Assembly (NCBI RefSeq): GCF_028769735.1
Contig: NC_088170.1
Coordinates: 62,721,085 to 62,785,084, forward strand
Direction of reading: 5' to 3'
DNA length: 64,000 nt
Source of the DNA: Zonotrichia leucophrys gambelii
Lineage: Eukaryota; Chordata; Aves; Passeriformes; Passerellidae
How positions within the stretch are numbered: position 1 is the first letter of the stretch; each line of letters starts with the position of its first letter. The translations under genes and the position numbers were made by a program. This document shows positions 52,610-64,000 of the stretch, one piece after another. The notes beneath the pieces are model-generated. The model was not told the origin of the DNA, did no database searches, and was given only the letters and a program-made list of their open reading frames with translations.

Positions 52610-53736
52610 GAGGATGATGGGAAGGTGCTGGATGTAATTTTTCTGGATTTTACTATGCCTTTTGATGCTGGATCTCACATCATCCTTAGGGATGAGCTGT
52701 CCAGCTGTGGGATGAGTGTGTTCACAATGTTCTTGGTGAAGAACTGTCTGAAGGGCAGAGCTGAAAGGACTGTAGTGAATGGAATGACATCTGGCTGGGA
52801 CTGGGCACCAGCAGTGCTCTTCAGGGATCAATTCTAGGCCAGATTTGTTCCATATGGGTGTCAAAAATCTGAATGCAGGAGTTGACTGCACCACTAGCAT
52901 GTTTGCTCATGACAAAAACTGGGAGGTGCTGTTGACAAGAGGCCTTTCAGAGGAATCTAGATAGCATGGAACACTGGGCTGTGATTAATGGGATGAAATT
53001 TAGCAGGTGGGAATGCTGGATCCTGGACCTGTGACTGGGCACAAGTGTAAGTGGGGAAAGCAATGGCTGTAAAAAAGAGAGGGATCTGTGGGTGCTGCTC
53101 AGCCAAAGGGACAAACCCTGTCCTGGTGGCACCAAACACAGCATCACCAGGCAGTCAAAAGGGCTGATTGTGCACTGTGCCCAGCATTGGTTCAGCCTCA
53201 CCTTGAGATCTGTGCACAGGTCTGGGCCCTACAATTTGGGAAGGATTATCAAGGTCCTTGAATGTGTCTGAAGGAGGGCAGTGAGGCTGGTGAGAGAGAT
53301 GGAAGGAATGTTCGGTGAGGAGAGTCTGAACGCTTTGGGTTTGTCAAATTTGGAGGAAAGGCTGTGAGAGGCAACCTCATTTCCTCTACAGCTTCCTGAG
53401 GAGGGGAAGGGGAGAGGGAAGTGCTGAGCTTTTCTCCCTGGTATCCAGTGATGGACCTTGTGGGAACTGTTCAAAGATGTGCCAGGAGAAGTTTAGGTGG
53501 AGAAGATGGTCAAAGACTGGAACAGGCTTCTGCAAGAAGTGATCAGTGCTCCACGCCTGTCAGGGTTTAAGAGGCTTTTGAACAATGCCTTTAACTACTT
53601 TAAGTTTTTTTTCCACCTTGAATTGGTCACTAGCTAGACTATAAGGTTTTTGTAGGTGCCTTCTGACTGAAATAATGTAATTTGTATTTTGTATTTCATT
53701 GCGTTCCATTCCGTTCCGTTCCATTCCATTCCATTC
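52610..53736 (+). mobile_element. Old CR1-like LINE, ORF2 3' part and tail
   Basis: This is the largest CR1 relic here, about 1.1 kb. Near 52630-52690 a degraded frame gives VLDVIFLDFTMPFD, corresponding to the reverse-transcriptase FxDxxKAFD region, and VVNGMTSGW further on resembles the segment before the next RT motif. The middle and end follow the CR1 layout (TGAGAGGCAACCTCATTTCC, then CTACAGCTTCCTGAGGAGG). Many stops and frameshifts make it dead. The 3' end runs into TTCCA/TTCCG pentamers. It is more diverged than the other CR1 copies. Confidence 0.75.
53699..53736. repeat. TTCCA/TTCCG pentamer repeat
   Basis: About seven TTCC-based pentamers directly follow the old CR1 fragment and are probably its tail or an expansion of it. 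Confidence 0.85.
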
Positions 53737-53935
53737 TGTGCTAGCAAAGACTTCAAGTGCTTAATAACTGCAGAGTTATTTTTGTGAGAAATCCATTTTT
53801 GGAGGAAAAATATTGAATGGCCTTTTTTGCTTTTTGGCAATTATCAAACTCTGACTTTCAAAAGGATATTTCATTTGTCATTTCATATCCTTCCAGACAC
53901 TATTAACTGTTTCAGTGATGCATATTCATTGCATG

Positions 53936-54028
53936 TATTTATATATATTTATATTTATATTTATAAATATATATTTATATTTATTTATTTATTTATTTCT
54001 ATTTATATTTTTATATATATTATATATG
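53936..54028. repeat. AT microsatellite
   Basis: TATTTATATTTAT-type units run with almost no G or C for about 90 bp. Confidence 0.95.
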
Positions 54029-57000
54029 ATCAGTAACCAAGAACCTGCTACTAATAAATTCTGTCACTGGTGACCTGGCAAGCATTACTGCAAATGCATT
54101 TTCAAAATTCATCACTCCTTATTTCTTATTTCCACCATGAAGTACTTTCTGTCCCTTTTGATATATTTATTCTGAATTTTTGTAGCTCAAAATGTCTCAA
54201 ACACTATGAAATCCTATCTCCTTGTATACTTCATTGTGTCACAGTAGCAACACAGCAGAAAGACTGTAATTTACTTTGCTAGAATATGCTGACTATAACC
54301 CGAGCTCTGCAATTACAATTCAGTCCTTATGGAGATAATAAAGATCAGGCTGTAGCCAATCTGTCTGTTGCTCTCAGGACACAGGGAAGATCATGAAATT
54401 TTACCATCTTTTCACTGCTTTGCTGAGCAGCTCCATTATAGACATTAGAGTATAAACAGTCTAGATTTCCTGGAATCATTTCAGCACCCAAGCAATTATT
54501 AGGCTTGCCTTTACAAACAATTGCTGATAACCCCATACATAAGTTAAAGGTTAAAAATAAGGAAGAAAACAATAAGAGCAGCAAAAAAATGAACACCTCA
54601 AGGCCCAGCAGGGTTTTGCTGGTGTTGATGGTCCCGATTTTACACAAAAGGGAAAATTAATTTTCCAGTGATGTTTTATCTCATGAAAGTAAATAGCATT
54701 ACAGCAGCAAATGCAAGGATTGATTATATTTAATCATCATGCAGGTCCTGTGCAGTAGCAACAACTTCAACAACTGCAGGAGAATGCTGGCACATGATTC
54801 AGAAGCTCTGTGCAAACATTGTTCATGTGTTAACTCAAGCAAATATTTCCTCTGGGCTAATTTTTGAAAGTATGAAACCATTTGTCTTTCTAATTATATG
54901 AACAAGGAAAGCAAAGAAGGAATTAGAATGTACAACAGATTTTCAGTAATCACACGTGTTTGTGCAAATTGGCATAAGAAACTGTATGAGTGTCAGCAGC
55001 AATCTGATTTTTGTCACAGTTACAAATAGACCTATATGAATTTTTAATAGACTTTTAAGTGACTGAACTTTAAGAGAGATATTAAAAAAGTGCTATTGAT
55101 TTTGATTTCTGAGAGCCTTAAATAATACCCTTCAAGATGGTAGCTGAAACTCACTATTTCTGTAAACCCATGGTGATTTTAACACCTTCAGATATTGTGT
55201 GCTTTGAAGTTGAAACTATACAGAAGTAAAATGGGAAAAATTGAAATGGGCTTGAACTGCAAAGAACACCTGTCTCTGAGTAGGCTGAAATGGGAGATAT
55301 GTTTAAATTTCAAAACAGAGAATAACTGTTGTGTTTCAGATCCAGGAGCCAATGCACAGACTTGTTGAAATATGTTTTTCATCACTTTCTAATAATATAA
55401 AAAAATCCCCCACACTGGAACAAAACCACAATGGTGAATTAGGGCAAGGAAGTACAAGGGTGATCTTTTCTTTAGTCAAGGTCCTGTGGTAGCAAATGCA
55501 GGAGAAGAAAGCATGCAAATGAGACATTAGGCATGAAAGACTTTGCAATGTGCCAATGTACCACGTTTTAGCAATGACCAAACAATGTGAAGCCTTTCAA
55601 CACTACTTGGCTGTGAATGGAGGCAGAACATACCTTCCTCCCGTGTTCATTTACTAGACATTATCTCCTCATTCCTCCTCCAGCCTTATCTAGACCAGAC
55701 ATATGCTAGGGGGCTGGTAGGCCCTTATCTGCTGGAACAATTTTACACCCTGTTCCATTGTCTGTATGGAACAGAAGGCTCAAACACATTAAAAACATCA
55801 ATGACTTCTCTTGGAAAGATCAGAATTAAAAGTACCATGAAGAAATTCAAGCTATTTATTGAGACATTGTAGTGGTGATAAAGCAATCTCTAAAGTCTGG
55901 AGAGCAGAGAGAAAGGAAACATGACAAAGCAAACAAAAACAAGTTAACTCAGGAACTTAAAAACAGCAGGAAAAATAAGGTATAATAAAATCCAGCCTAA
56001 AATTTCATTTACATTGTTATTCTTATGCAATTCTCTGGAATACATAACATGATGATCAATATCAGAGGCTGGTTGTCTGTATAGGTAGAGCATTTTCAAG
56101 AGTGTCCTCAGGAGAATTGTTTTGGTGCTTCTAGTAAAATTAGCTTCAATGAAATTTCCTAGAAACATGATTGTATCTACTCAGCTATTGCATTTCTTGG
56201 CCATTGGCAATTAAGGCATAAAATACACATGAAGTCAAATCAGGAGCTGATGAAATGCAGATATATTGCAGTTGTTTTAATAGCACAGCATTGATTTATA
56301 TCAGCTGCAAATCTGCTTCATGCTGATGTGCACACTGGTTATCATCCTGAAGGATCATAAAGTGTTTTATGAATTAGCTTCTTGAAGCATTTATCACATC
56401 TACTTGAAAACAAGATAAAAGTCTCATCTTTTTGGACAATCTGTCATATTAGAATCTATGGTGCCATCTGTGGTAGAGTGTAGTTTTAAATCTATAAAAT
56501 CCCTTGTAGGCACTGAATTTCATCTGTGTTTACTAAGACACCGATGGCTCAATAGGTGCCACTGACAGCTGAACCTCCATGGAAATCTGGGGGTTTTACT
56601 GAACTCTAACATTCGGTGTTGCAGTGATCTGTTTATGCAGCCTTTTCTGCATGACAGCTATGAAAACAAATGGAACCTTAATATCCAAGAGACACATTGG
56701 CCTCTCAATTACCTCCACTCCAAATCTTCAACTCTCTTCTTCTCAAAATCTCAAGTGTTCATGTACTGCAATATGCATAAACAACTGCCTAAAAGACTTC
56801 ATGGAAAGTGTTTTAAATACACACACTAGCGCTTTTCAAATTAAAATAATTTGTAGACAAGGAATATATGGTCTGTACCTCTACAAAGTGTTTCTAGCAC
56901 ACAGAAGAATTTATTTGTTTCTTTGGTTTTATTTAGAAAAGTTTAACAGTACTGAGTTCTTTCTAAAATTGATATTAAGACAAAACCAGATATCTCTCTT

Positions 57001-57739
57001 TCCTTTTATTTCCAGTCCTGTCCTCATTCACTTCCATATAACTTCCCAGGAAAATCTCTGATGTAGCCTGACTGCAACAGCTCAGTCCCTTTCTGTTTAT
57101 GGGTTTTACCTTCTGTGGCATGTTTCTGGTAAGGAGTGAGTGTTTGAGGGAATGATGACCATTAATTAAGGATTAAGTCCTTCTCCAGTGACAAGGGAAT
57201 ATTAGAGGAGAGTATTGCTTTTTTGTGTAAAGTATTATCTCAATTCTTCCCAACATTAAGTGAAAGGAGTAGGATAGGTAATCCTCTAAGAGTATGGGGA
57301 CAGGAGGAGGGTTGCAGTTCTCACTCTGACTTCTCACATTGAAAATAAACTGTGACTATATTTAACATGTTTTTAATTGATTACTAATCACATATTCATT
57401 GCCCTTTAGTATTTTTCTGTAAGAACAAATTTTTATAGTAGTGAAGTCTTGATACAGGAAATCTCTCTGAATTCCCTTCCTCTCCATCCAGATAAGCACT
57501 GCATGAGCTGGCACACTGCAGAAACAGCACTGTAGTGTTGTTTGCAGGAATTAGCAATCCTTAGGGAGAGTGTGAGGCATGTCTGACGTGTGCGCAACAT
57601 AACAGCCACCCTGTAATTCTGCTTGCAGTTTCACTGACATCACTGCTGAGGCAGAGATTAGGGATGCACTCTTCTTCCCACCAGCTAATTCTTTGCTGCA
57701 CTACAAAGTTTGCAGATTTTTCTGAATCGTGTCTCTACC

Positions 57740-57796
57740 TCTTTCTTTTTTTCTTTTTCTTTCTTTTTTTTCTTTTTTTTTTTTTTTTTTTTTTTT
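57740..57796. repeat. Pyrimidine tract
   Basis: CTTT repeats run into an uninterrupted T run of 24 bases on the plus strand, so the gene strand carries a purine and poly-A tract. Confidence 0.95.
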
Positions 57797-59647
57797 ACCA
57801 GAATTGAAGAGGATGTTCCCCAACACAGACAGTCTGGCTGCTCAAAGGTACATTTTTTTTTTCCCTGAAAACACAGAACATCTCTCCTTTCAAAAAGGAA
57901 GAATTACTTCTGACTCAGCCTATGTGAGGTAAAGGAGTAAAAATTACTTTTGTCTGAGTGCACTCATTGTACCTGTAGACCTACTGAGATGTGTCTGCCT
58001 TGTTGGATTTTCCCCCTGAGTGTGCCTAAACATCTTCCTGATCAGGAATAACACAATGTAAGTTACCTTTGCAACTTTTCCAAAGGTATTGCCAGTGCTT
58101 TCATTACCTTCAATAGCCACATCCTTGACTCACTTTTTCAAATATAATGATGGCGTGATAAAAAACAGAAGAGAAAATTCTGGCAGCATAAAACAGCACT
58201 TATGCTGCTCTGCTAAAGGATCCAAAAGGAACAAGGGACTCTCAGTGAAAACAAACAGTGAGTTTCTGGAGCATTAAACACTGCTATATTATCATTCACT
58301 GAGCACTGCCCTCATTGCTTTGGCACATTAGCACATCTGTGATGCCAATTCCTTTTTATTTTTTCCTTAATTGCAAATTATTAACCAGTTTTTTGCAGAG
58401 TTAATCCTGGGAAATTCCTTCACACCTCTCATTGTCTGAGGAGGGGACACTGCATATCTCAAAAAGTAGATCTGCATGCTCTAGATTGTGGTATATAATA
58501 AAGAAACAAGAGCCTTCAAGAGAGCAGACAGTGAGCAAGTTTATAATTATTTTTCATTCAGCACTACTATTCTCTCGCCATCACAATTTTGGCTTGGTTC
58601 CTCAATCCTCAAACACATCATTCACATGCCAAAATTCACATTATATGCTTCTGTGTGCAAAATTATGCCAGGTTATGTAAGAGGCATCAAAGGCATCTGT
58701 ACCTCAGAGTCAGTTTTCATTAATCAAGAAAGCAAATGAACCAAATACATGTGCACGTAATACATTGTTGAAAAGCCTGAATTTTACAATATTTGGGATT
58801 AGTCTTATTATTGATATTCAGAATGTGACAAGTTTTGCATTCATAATCAGGCGGCAAATTCTACTGTAGTAAGATTATGATGATACCTGTGGAATTTAAC
58901 TTATAAAGGTGATATTAAGATGAAATCTTGTCCTAAAATTACAGCTGCTGTGGTAGAGTTGGTTATCTGGGCTGACCCAGCACACTGAATCATTAATGGC
59001 CAGGTTGGCCCAAGAACTCCAGTGAGATGAGATGAGATAATGGGCTGAAGCACTGGCCAGTTTCCCAGCAGAGCAGCTGGTCAACAGCTACAGGAACTCT
59101 CCAAGTGGGAATTCTGTACAATTTAGGACATTTCCCTGTATAACTCCTGCTGTGCACACTCCAGTTAGGATACACTAATTGTACATTGAAGGTGTGTTCA
59201 TGAAATCCCTGAGGAGAATCTGTCAGTCTCAGGCATCTCCACAGACAGCTCCTTCAGAACTGACCAAACTGCACATAGATCATTTAAAACATAAGTATAA
59301 ACTGCTCTTGGATGTGCAGAAATCATCACATAGGAGAGGCTTTTGTGCATAGCCAAGACCGAGGAGGTTCTGTATGCACTGTGAGGAAATTGGGGACAAT
59401 GGATGGTGCTCACCCTGTTGTGGTCACCCAGGACCACAGGCCAGCTGGCTTGTAACAATCCAGCAACACAAAAATTCAGCTGAAGATGCTGCTCAAAGGG
59501 TGGTTTCAACAGCGACTGTTCTTCTAGAAAGATCTGACTCCTTATGTGAGCTTTACTGAGGATGTGGTTTTTAACATACACTTCCTGTGTTGGTGCAAGT
59601 ATAAATGCAGACAAAATGAGTCAAAACCTCATTTTGGTACTTTTGAT

Positions 59648-59732
59648 AAGAAAGAAGGGCAGGAAGAAAGAAGAGCAAAAAGAGACAAAGGGAACAAATA
59701 AAAACAAACAAACAAACAAACAGAAAGAAACA
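59648..59732. repeat. Purine-rich stretch with CAAA repeat
   Basis: AAGAAAG-type purine sequence leads into five CAAA units (near 59704-59721). Confidence 0.9.
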
Positions 59733-61954
59733 GCTGGGGAAGCAATCAGACATGCAATCTAGATGAATATCTAAAACTCTTGTAGTGAGATAACAGTGAT
59801 GGTATAAAAGTATATATTTTTAAAATGTACCAATATTTTAAGTAACTTTTGCTGCATAATAGACTTCTATGTCTTCCTCTGGTTAATAAACACAGATGTT
59901 TACTATTAATTTGCAGATAATATTTAAACAAATTTAATTCTTTTTAAAACTATGTGCCTATCTCTGGTCGAGGTCATTTGGAAAGCTGAAGGCTAAGTAT
60001 AATGCACTGCACATTTGAAGGGAGTTTTCATACAGTTAAATCATTCAGACACTTTAGAGAAGGAAAGGAAGGGAGGTACATAGTCAAGGAGTTATGGTTA
60101 CTTCAAAGATGTACAAGGAGTGAATACTACAACTAATTCTTCTGTTTCAGGGCCACCCTATTCTACCTTTGGCTTTTTTATGTAAAATTTACTTTTAGGT
60201 CTTTAAATACTTGTAGGGAAATCTAGGTATGCATCATGCAGAAATATATCTGTGCAGGTCTCCAAGCATTTATCTGGACTAAAACAAAAATATGACTGCA
60301 GCTTGTAGACAGAGCCAAGCTTGCTTTCTCCAATTAGAATTTAAGCACAATATTGTATAGCTATAGCAGTGAGAAATCCCAGTGTGGGCTCTATAAGGGC
60401 TCTATAACGTTATCAGGACTCTCAGCAAATTTTTGATCCTATGGGACCTCATTTATGCAAGGCATTAGTCAATGAGACGTCAATATCTACACCTTGGGTT
60501 TGCACATCACTGCTCACAAGGCATTTTCCCTGAGGCACAATGTGCTGCTGTGACTGCCAGCATGAGAGTTAATCAAGAATTTGGAATAGGCATTTCCCTC
60601 TGCATAAGGGTGAGTAATTTTACATAGGAAAGCAGGCTTCAGCAACACTAAATCACGAGCTTTACACTTGCGTGGTTGTAATTCGTCTTATTTCTGAGTA
60701 AGACAGCAGCTTGGATCACAGCATTACTCATCAGCCCGCAGGGCAAAGATCCCCACAAGGATGCCAAGGAGTTCCTGTGGACTGGGAGGGCCTGGAGCAG
60801 CACAGGCTGACACACAGCAGAGCTGGCAGCTCCTTTCAGGCTGGGCTGTGTGGGTGGAGGGGTCTTTCTGCAGCCTGAAATCATCGGTGGGTGTTACGCT
60901 GAATAACAAGAAAATACCTCATCATGCATACAGAGCATTCATTTAACACCCTAAATGTGAGGTGGGTACTGAGGATGGAAATTATCAAGACTTTTCTGCC
61001 AGAAACCCTGTGAAAACAATATTTAGCAATTCAAGTAAGTTCATGCCACTTTCTGCTTAATGCTCGAGGGAACACCAGGGCTGGCAGTCAGTAATTACTT
61101 CTGTGCAGAAACACAGTTTGACACACACTATTAGAATCTTTTAAGCAAGTTAAAAGAAAGTCTGATGGTTTCACGGAAAAACCACTTAAAGCATCTACCT
61201 CTGAAAGAACAAAACCAGTATATTGAAATAAGTTTGAGTTCCATATCAGTATTAAACATGAGAAAGGGTGCAATTCCAGAAGCTCAGACAGACAGACAGA
61301 CCTTACCTGTGACAGGTCCTTTAGCTGGCAGCCTTTTACAGTTTGACACATGAAAATATTACACTGTGTTCCAGGTCTCAGCCTGGGAGGTGAATGAACA
61401 TCACCTCTGCTACTTTCATCTCCTTGGCAAGCAGACTCTGACTTACATGAACATTCATGTCAGTGTTAGGGAAAAAGAGGATAAATCTGAAGTCCTGTGA
61501 TAAATGTCTCCGTGTGAAGATATCATGGAAAAACGGGATCTGATTGTTCTCCTCATCGCCTCTATGGGAGGAGTGGGGAGGGGGACCAAGGGGAGAGTTC
61601 CAGAAGAGAAAGAATAAAATTCTCAGTTCTGTACATGTTGAACACCTACACAAGCTTATTTTATAAGGACTCATGCAGAGAATGTAGAGTTACATAAAAA
61701 GCAACAGCAAAACAGACTGTTCATATGATAACCAATTCCCTCTGTTTTTAATGTCTGTACAGCTTATATATCTTGAACAGATGTCGTGACCTTTTTTATG
61801 CACTGCTGCTTTCTGTTATAGCAAATGAGCAAGATTTAAAATGACCACTGAATTTCCTGCTGCATAGACACAGGAACTATTTTTAATACTGGAAATCTGT
61901 TGTATAATTCATGCTAATCAAATTAATTATCATGTCTGATAGAAAGTTTTTTAC

Positions 61955-62036
61955 CTGAAACTGTGTGGTCCTTTGGGTCTCTCAGTAGTTTGAGCCTTGT
62001 ATGAGGGAAAATGTACTGCAGGGGCTTCCCATTTAT
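61955..62036 (-). CDS. PCLO: PCLO exon e1: start of the PDZ domain
   Basis: This 82-nt coding exon is read on the minus strand and encodes residues 1-27 of the visible segment plus one base of codon 28. The peptide starts [20 protein letters not shown] and ends KDHTVS, which I recognise as the Piccolo region leading into the PDZ domain. The acceptor is a pyrimidine-rich stretch ending cctcag and the donor is gtaaaa. The exon starts in phase 0 and ends in phase 1; its last G joins GC of the next exon to make the glycine of the PDZ binding loop. Piccolo is a scaffold of the presynaptic cytomatrix that organises synaptic-vesicle release sites. The exon lies about 800 bp from a solo LTR. No alternative reading is credible, because the frame continues correctly through all nine later exons. 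Confidence 0.95.
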
Positions 62037-64000
62037 CTGAGGAACACAAATATGCGTGTCATAAAAAGATAATCAACAACAATTGCATAAATAATTTCAA
62101 ATAGTTTAAACAGAAACAAGTAAATAAACTTATTTCATCTGGGAAAATATCACAACTTCTCAATTCAAAAACTCTCCCAAGTTTGGAGACATTTGTCAGA
62201 TTGCAAATTCCTTCCGTGGGGTAATGAATATTTGCTTTCATAACTCCTGGTTAATTTCAAATATGGCTTTATTTCTGATTTTTTTGAGTGATTAGAAGGT
62301 GGTCACTCTCTTCAGTAGCTTCTTTTAACCTTAATCCTTTATTCGTGCCATGTTTAACATAAGAAACAAAACATTATTCCTGTATTTTTATAAAATTCTT
62401 TTCTTAGACATGTAAACAAAATGTTAGTTTAATGTGTTACCATCCATGAGTTACTGCTTTAATTTCAGCAAAACCACATGGCCCAATGTACCTCGTCTTC
62501 AAATCCCAAAAGTCATTTATTTGAAAGACCTAAGACTCGTAGGAGTACATTATCTGCAAATATGCAACGTTTACCTGGGCTTATCCAAGACCACATCAAA
62601 GCTGAAAGTAATGCACCCTACAACAAACTCTAAAGAGCCAGATGTCCTGTTGAAATGATCCCACCTGCCCCATGGTTCGGGCATAGGAGGGGCCCTGAGC
62701 TGCAGGGACTGACCCACCTTCCAGGGGTGATTGTCCTGAGCCCAAGCCAAAACCCCTCTGCAGAGTGATAGCTGCAACACTCAGCCATCAAAGCCCCCCT
62801 TTGCCTGCAGTTTTGGTCTTTTGGTAGCAAAGCTGTGTGGATGCCATGGGACAGTGTGAGAGAAACAGCAAGCGTTTCTCACAGCGGCTTGTGAGAAATT
62901 TTGGGGAGCTGGAAAGATGCGATAACCTGTTGACTATAAACAATGTGCAGGTGCTATTTTTCTCCTTTATTTTTCTGTTTCTCTCAGGGATAGTGCGTGA
63001 GAAAGATGTTTCTGTTAGTTAACCAATAGAATAAAATCTATCGTACCACTGTATAAAAACCAGGCAATTCTTTTGAATAAAGCCTTCTTTGCCTTTGCTA
63101 CAATCCTGCCTCTCACCTGCTCCTACCCCGACCCCAGAGCATGAGTGACAAAGCTGAACCCATCCCTTCCCTGCCTCTGCATGTCAGTTCCAATCCTGGG
63201 CAATGCACCCAGACCAAGAGGAGGGAGCATGACTGAGCCTGCTCCAGGATGGGACCTCAAGGATCCACAGGGACAATGCTATTCAATGTGGAAAAGCAGC
63301 AGCTTGAGTGCATCAGCAGCCTGCTGCCAAGGGTTTATTATCACTATTTATATTTAAGTAGCATTTAAAGGGATTAAGCTCCTCCTGAGCCAAGCACTTC
63401 AAACCTAGTTCCGCCCTGGAAAGTTTATGAAGTGAATGGATAGCACGTATAAATGATGGGAAGGGAAACTGAGAAATCAAGGGAGTGCTTAGCTCAATCC
63501 CAGTAAGAGTTCATATATCTGTTGTCATAATTCAGTTACTTATCCAGTGAATGATGTTACATGTAGAAGACTGAAATCCTCCCCAACAGGGTGAGAGTAA
63601 TACTGACTTTAATTAATGTCAGACATAAAGGAGATCATGGATTTGATAGCAGACAAGTGCTTCAGAAGAAATTTGAACATGTGATCAGGCAGACATTTGA
63701 ATTTATCATGGAATTTTGTCACAACACAGAGTCTAATACTACCAGGAGTGTATAAAGTTCCATGAGGCTTCCACACTCATTAATGGCTAGGGAGAGTGTT
63801 ATGTTTTTAATGACACTTCCAGAAGTGTGAAATTTTATATAACAACAAAAGTTATATACAACAAGTTTTATATAACAAAAGAAGTGATTCATTTTTCACA
63901 GGTAGCTTACATAAAATTGCAAAAAATCTGGAAGAATACATCTAATTTTATTTTGAATTAAATAAAAAAAATGAAACATTGCAGTTTAAAAGTGTACGAA
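62037..64000 (-). other. PCLO: Sequence upstream of e1 (partial PCLO intron)
   Basis: The e1 acceptor is at 62037-62042 on the minus strand. The upstream neighbour exon must end in phase 0, and I recognise none here. The stretch holds one solo LTR (62836-63150) flanked by GC-rich unassigned sequence (62640-62830 and 63157-63340) and an AT-rich direct-repeat patch near 63835-63885. Confidence 0.75.
62836..63150 (+). mobile_element. Solo endogenous-retrovirus LTR with perfect 6-bp TSD
   Basis: This 315-bp element begins TGTGGATGCC and ends GAGTGACA, the canonical TG...CA termini. AAGCTG flanks it on both sides (62830-62835 and 63151-63156), a 6-bp duplication typical of ERVK-type integration. 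Inside, in order, are CCAAT (63023-63027), TATAAAA (63052-63058) and AATAAA (63076-63081), followed by a C/T-rich U5-like stretch. No gag, pol or env sequence is present, so it is a solo LTR left by recombination. It is antisense to PCLO and lies about 800 bp upstream of e1. Confidence 0.85.

Larger units (their letters stand above)
49554..61954 (-). other. PCLO: PCLO intron e1-e2, 12.4 kb
   Basis: This intron contains a 12-bp tandem repeat (50379-50402), the largest CR1 fragment of the window with a TTCCA-type tail (52610-53736), an AT microsatellite (53936-54028), a pyrimidine tract (57740-57796) and a purine-rich CAAA repeat region (59648-59732). A GC-rich patch at 60720-60900 is unassigned. 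I see no exon. Confidence 0.9.

Noticed and set aside
56624..57061. A 145-codon plus-strand frame
   Set aside because: It starts at GTG, and its composition is that of translated AT-rich noncoding DNA with no recognisable motif.
61378..61674. Possible extra PCLO exon on the minus strand (98 codons open)
   Set aside because: The translation does not resemble Piccolo, and e1 joins e2 perfectly without it.
1..64000. CRISPR array, operon, toxin or phage-type system
   Set aside because: There are no regularly spaced direct repeats, no run of tightly packed long frames and no such genes; spliced exons and avian retroelements show vertebrate DNA.

Overview
This window is vertebrate nuclear DNA, almost certainly from a bird and probably a songbird. 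It is AT-rich and carries CR1 LINE fragments, LTRs of avian endogenous-retrovirus type and introns of many kilobases. There is no bacterial-style gene organisation, and most long reading frames are chance or antisense frames.

The only gene I can support is on the minus strand. It is an internal part of PCLO (Piccolo), the giant scaffold protein of the presynaptic active zone. Ten coding exons (called e1 to e10 here, not official numbers) lie at 62036-61955, 49553-49428, 23208-23100, 22482-22415, 19900-19689, 14850-14800, 13901-13771, 12148-12122, 8782-8689 and 2175-2104. Every exon has AG/GT borders and all codon phases join without a stop. Together they give 972 nt, or 324 codons. They encode the PDZ domain (e1-e3), a Ser/Pro-rich linker (e4-e6) and most of the first C2 domain, C2A (e7-e10), including five aspartates placed like the Ca2+ ligands of C2 domains. 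The rest of the gene lies outside the window on both sides.

The most interesting exon is e8, a 27-nt microexon. It encodes the nine-residue C2A insert known to be alternatively spliced in mammals. A perfect UGCAUG (RBFOX-type) element lies 44 nt into the intron after e8, and similar elements follow e4 and e9. Exons e3 (109 nt) and e4 (68 nt) each cause an early stop if skipped alone, but keep the frame if skipped together.

The introns hold CR1 fragments (near 17.1, 21.5, 22.1, 28.9-29.7, 34.5, 42.7 and 52.6-53.7 kb). They also hold two solo LTRs with 6-bp target-site duplications (4251-4752 and 62836-63150) and an ERVL-like LTR nested inside a CR1 (about 29149-29565). There is a perfect 18-bp-arm palindrome at 27813-27853 and several simple repeats. 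I see no CRISPR array, tRNA, rRNA or second protein gene, and no new multi-gene system. The noteworthy content is splicing architecture and retroelement history.
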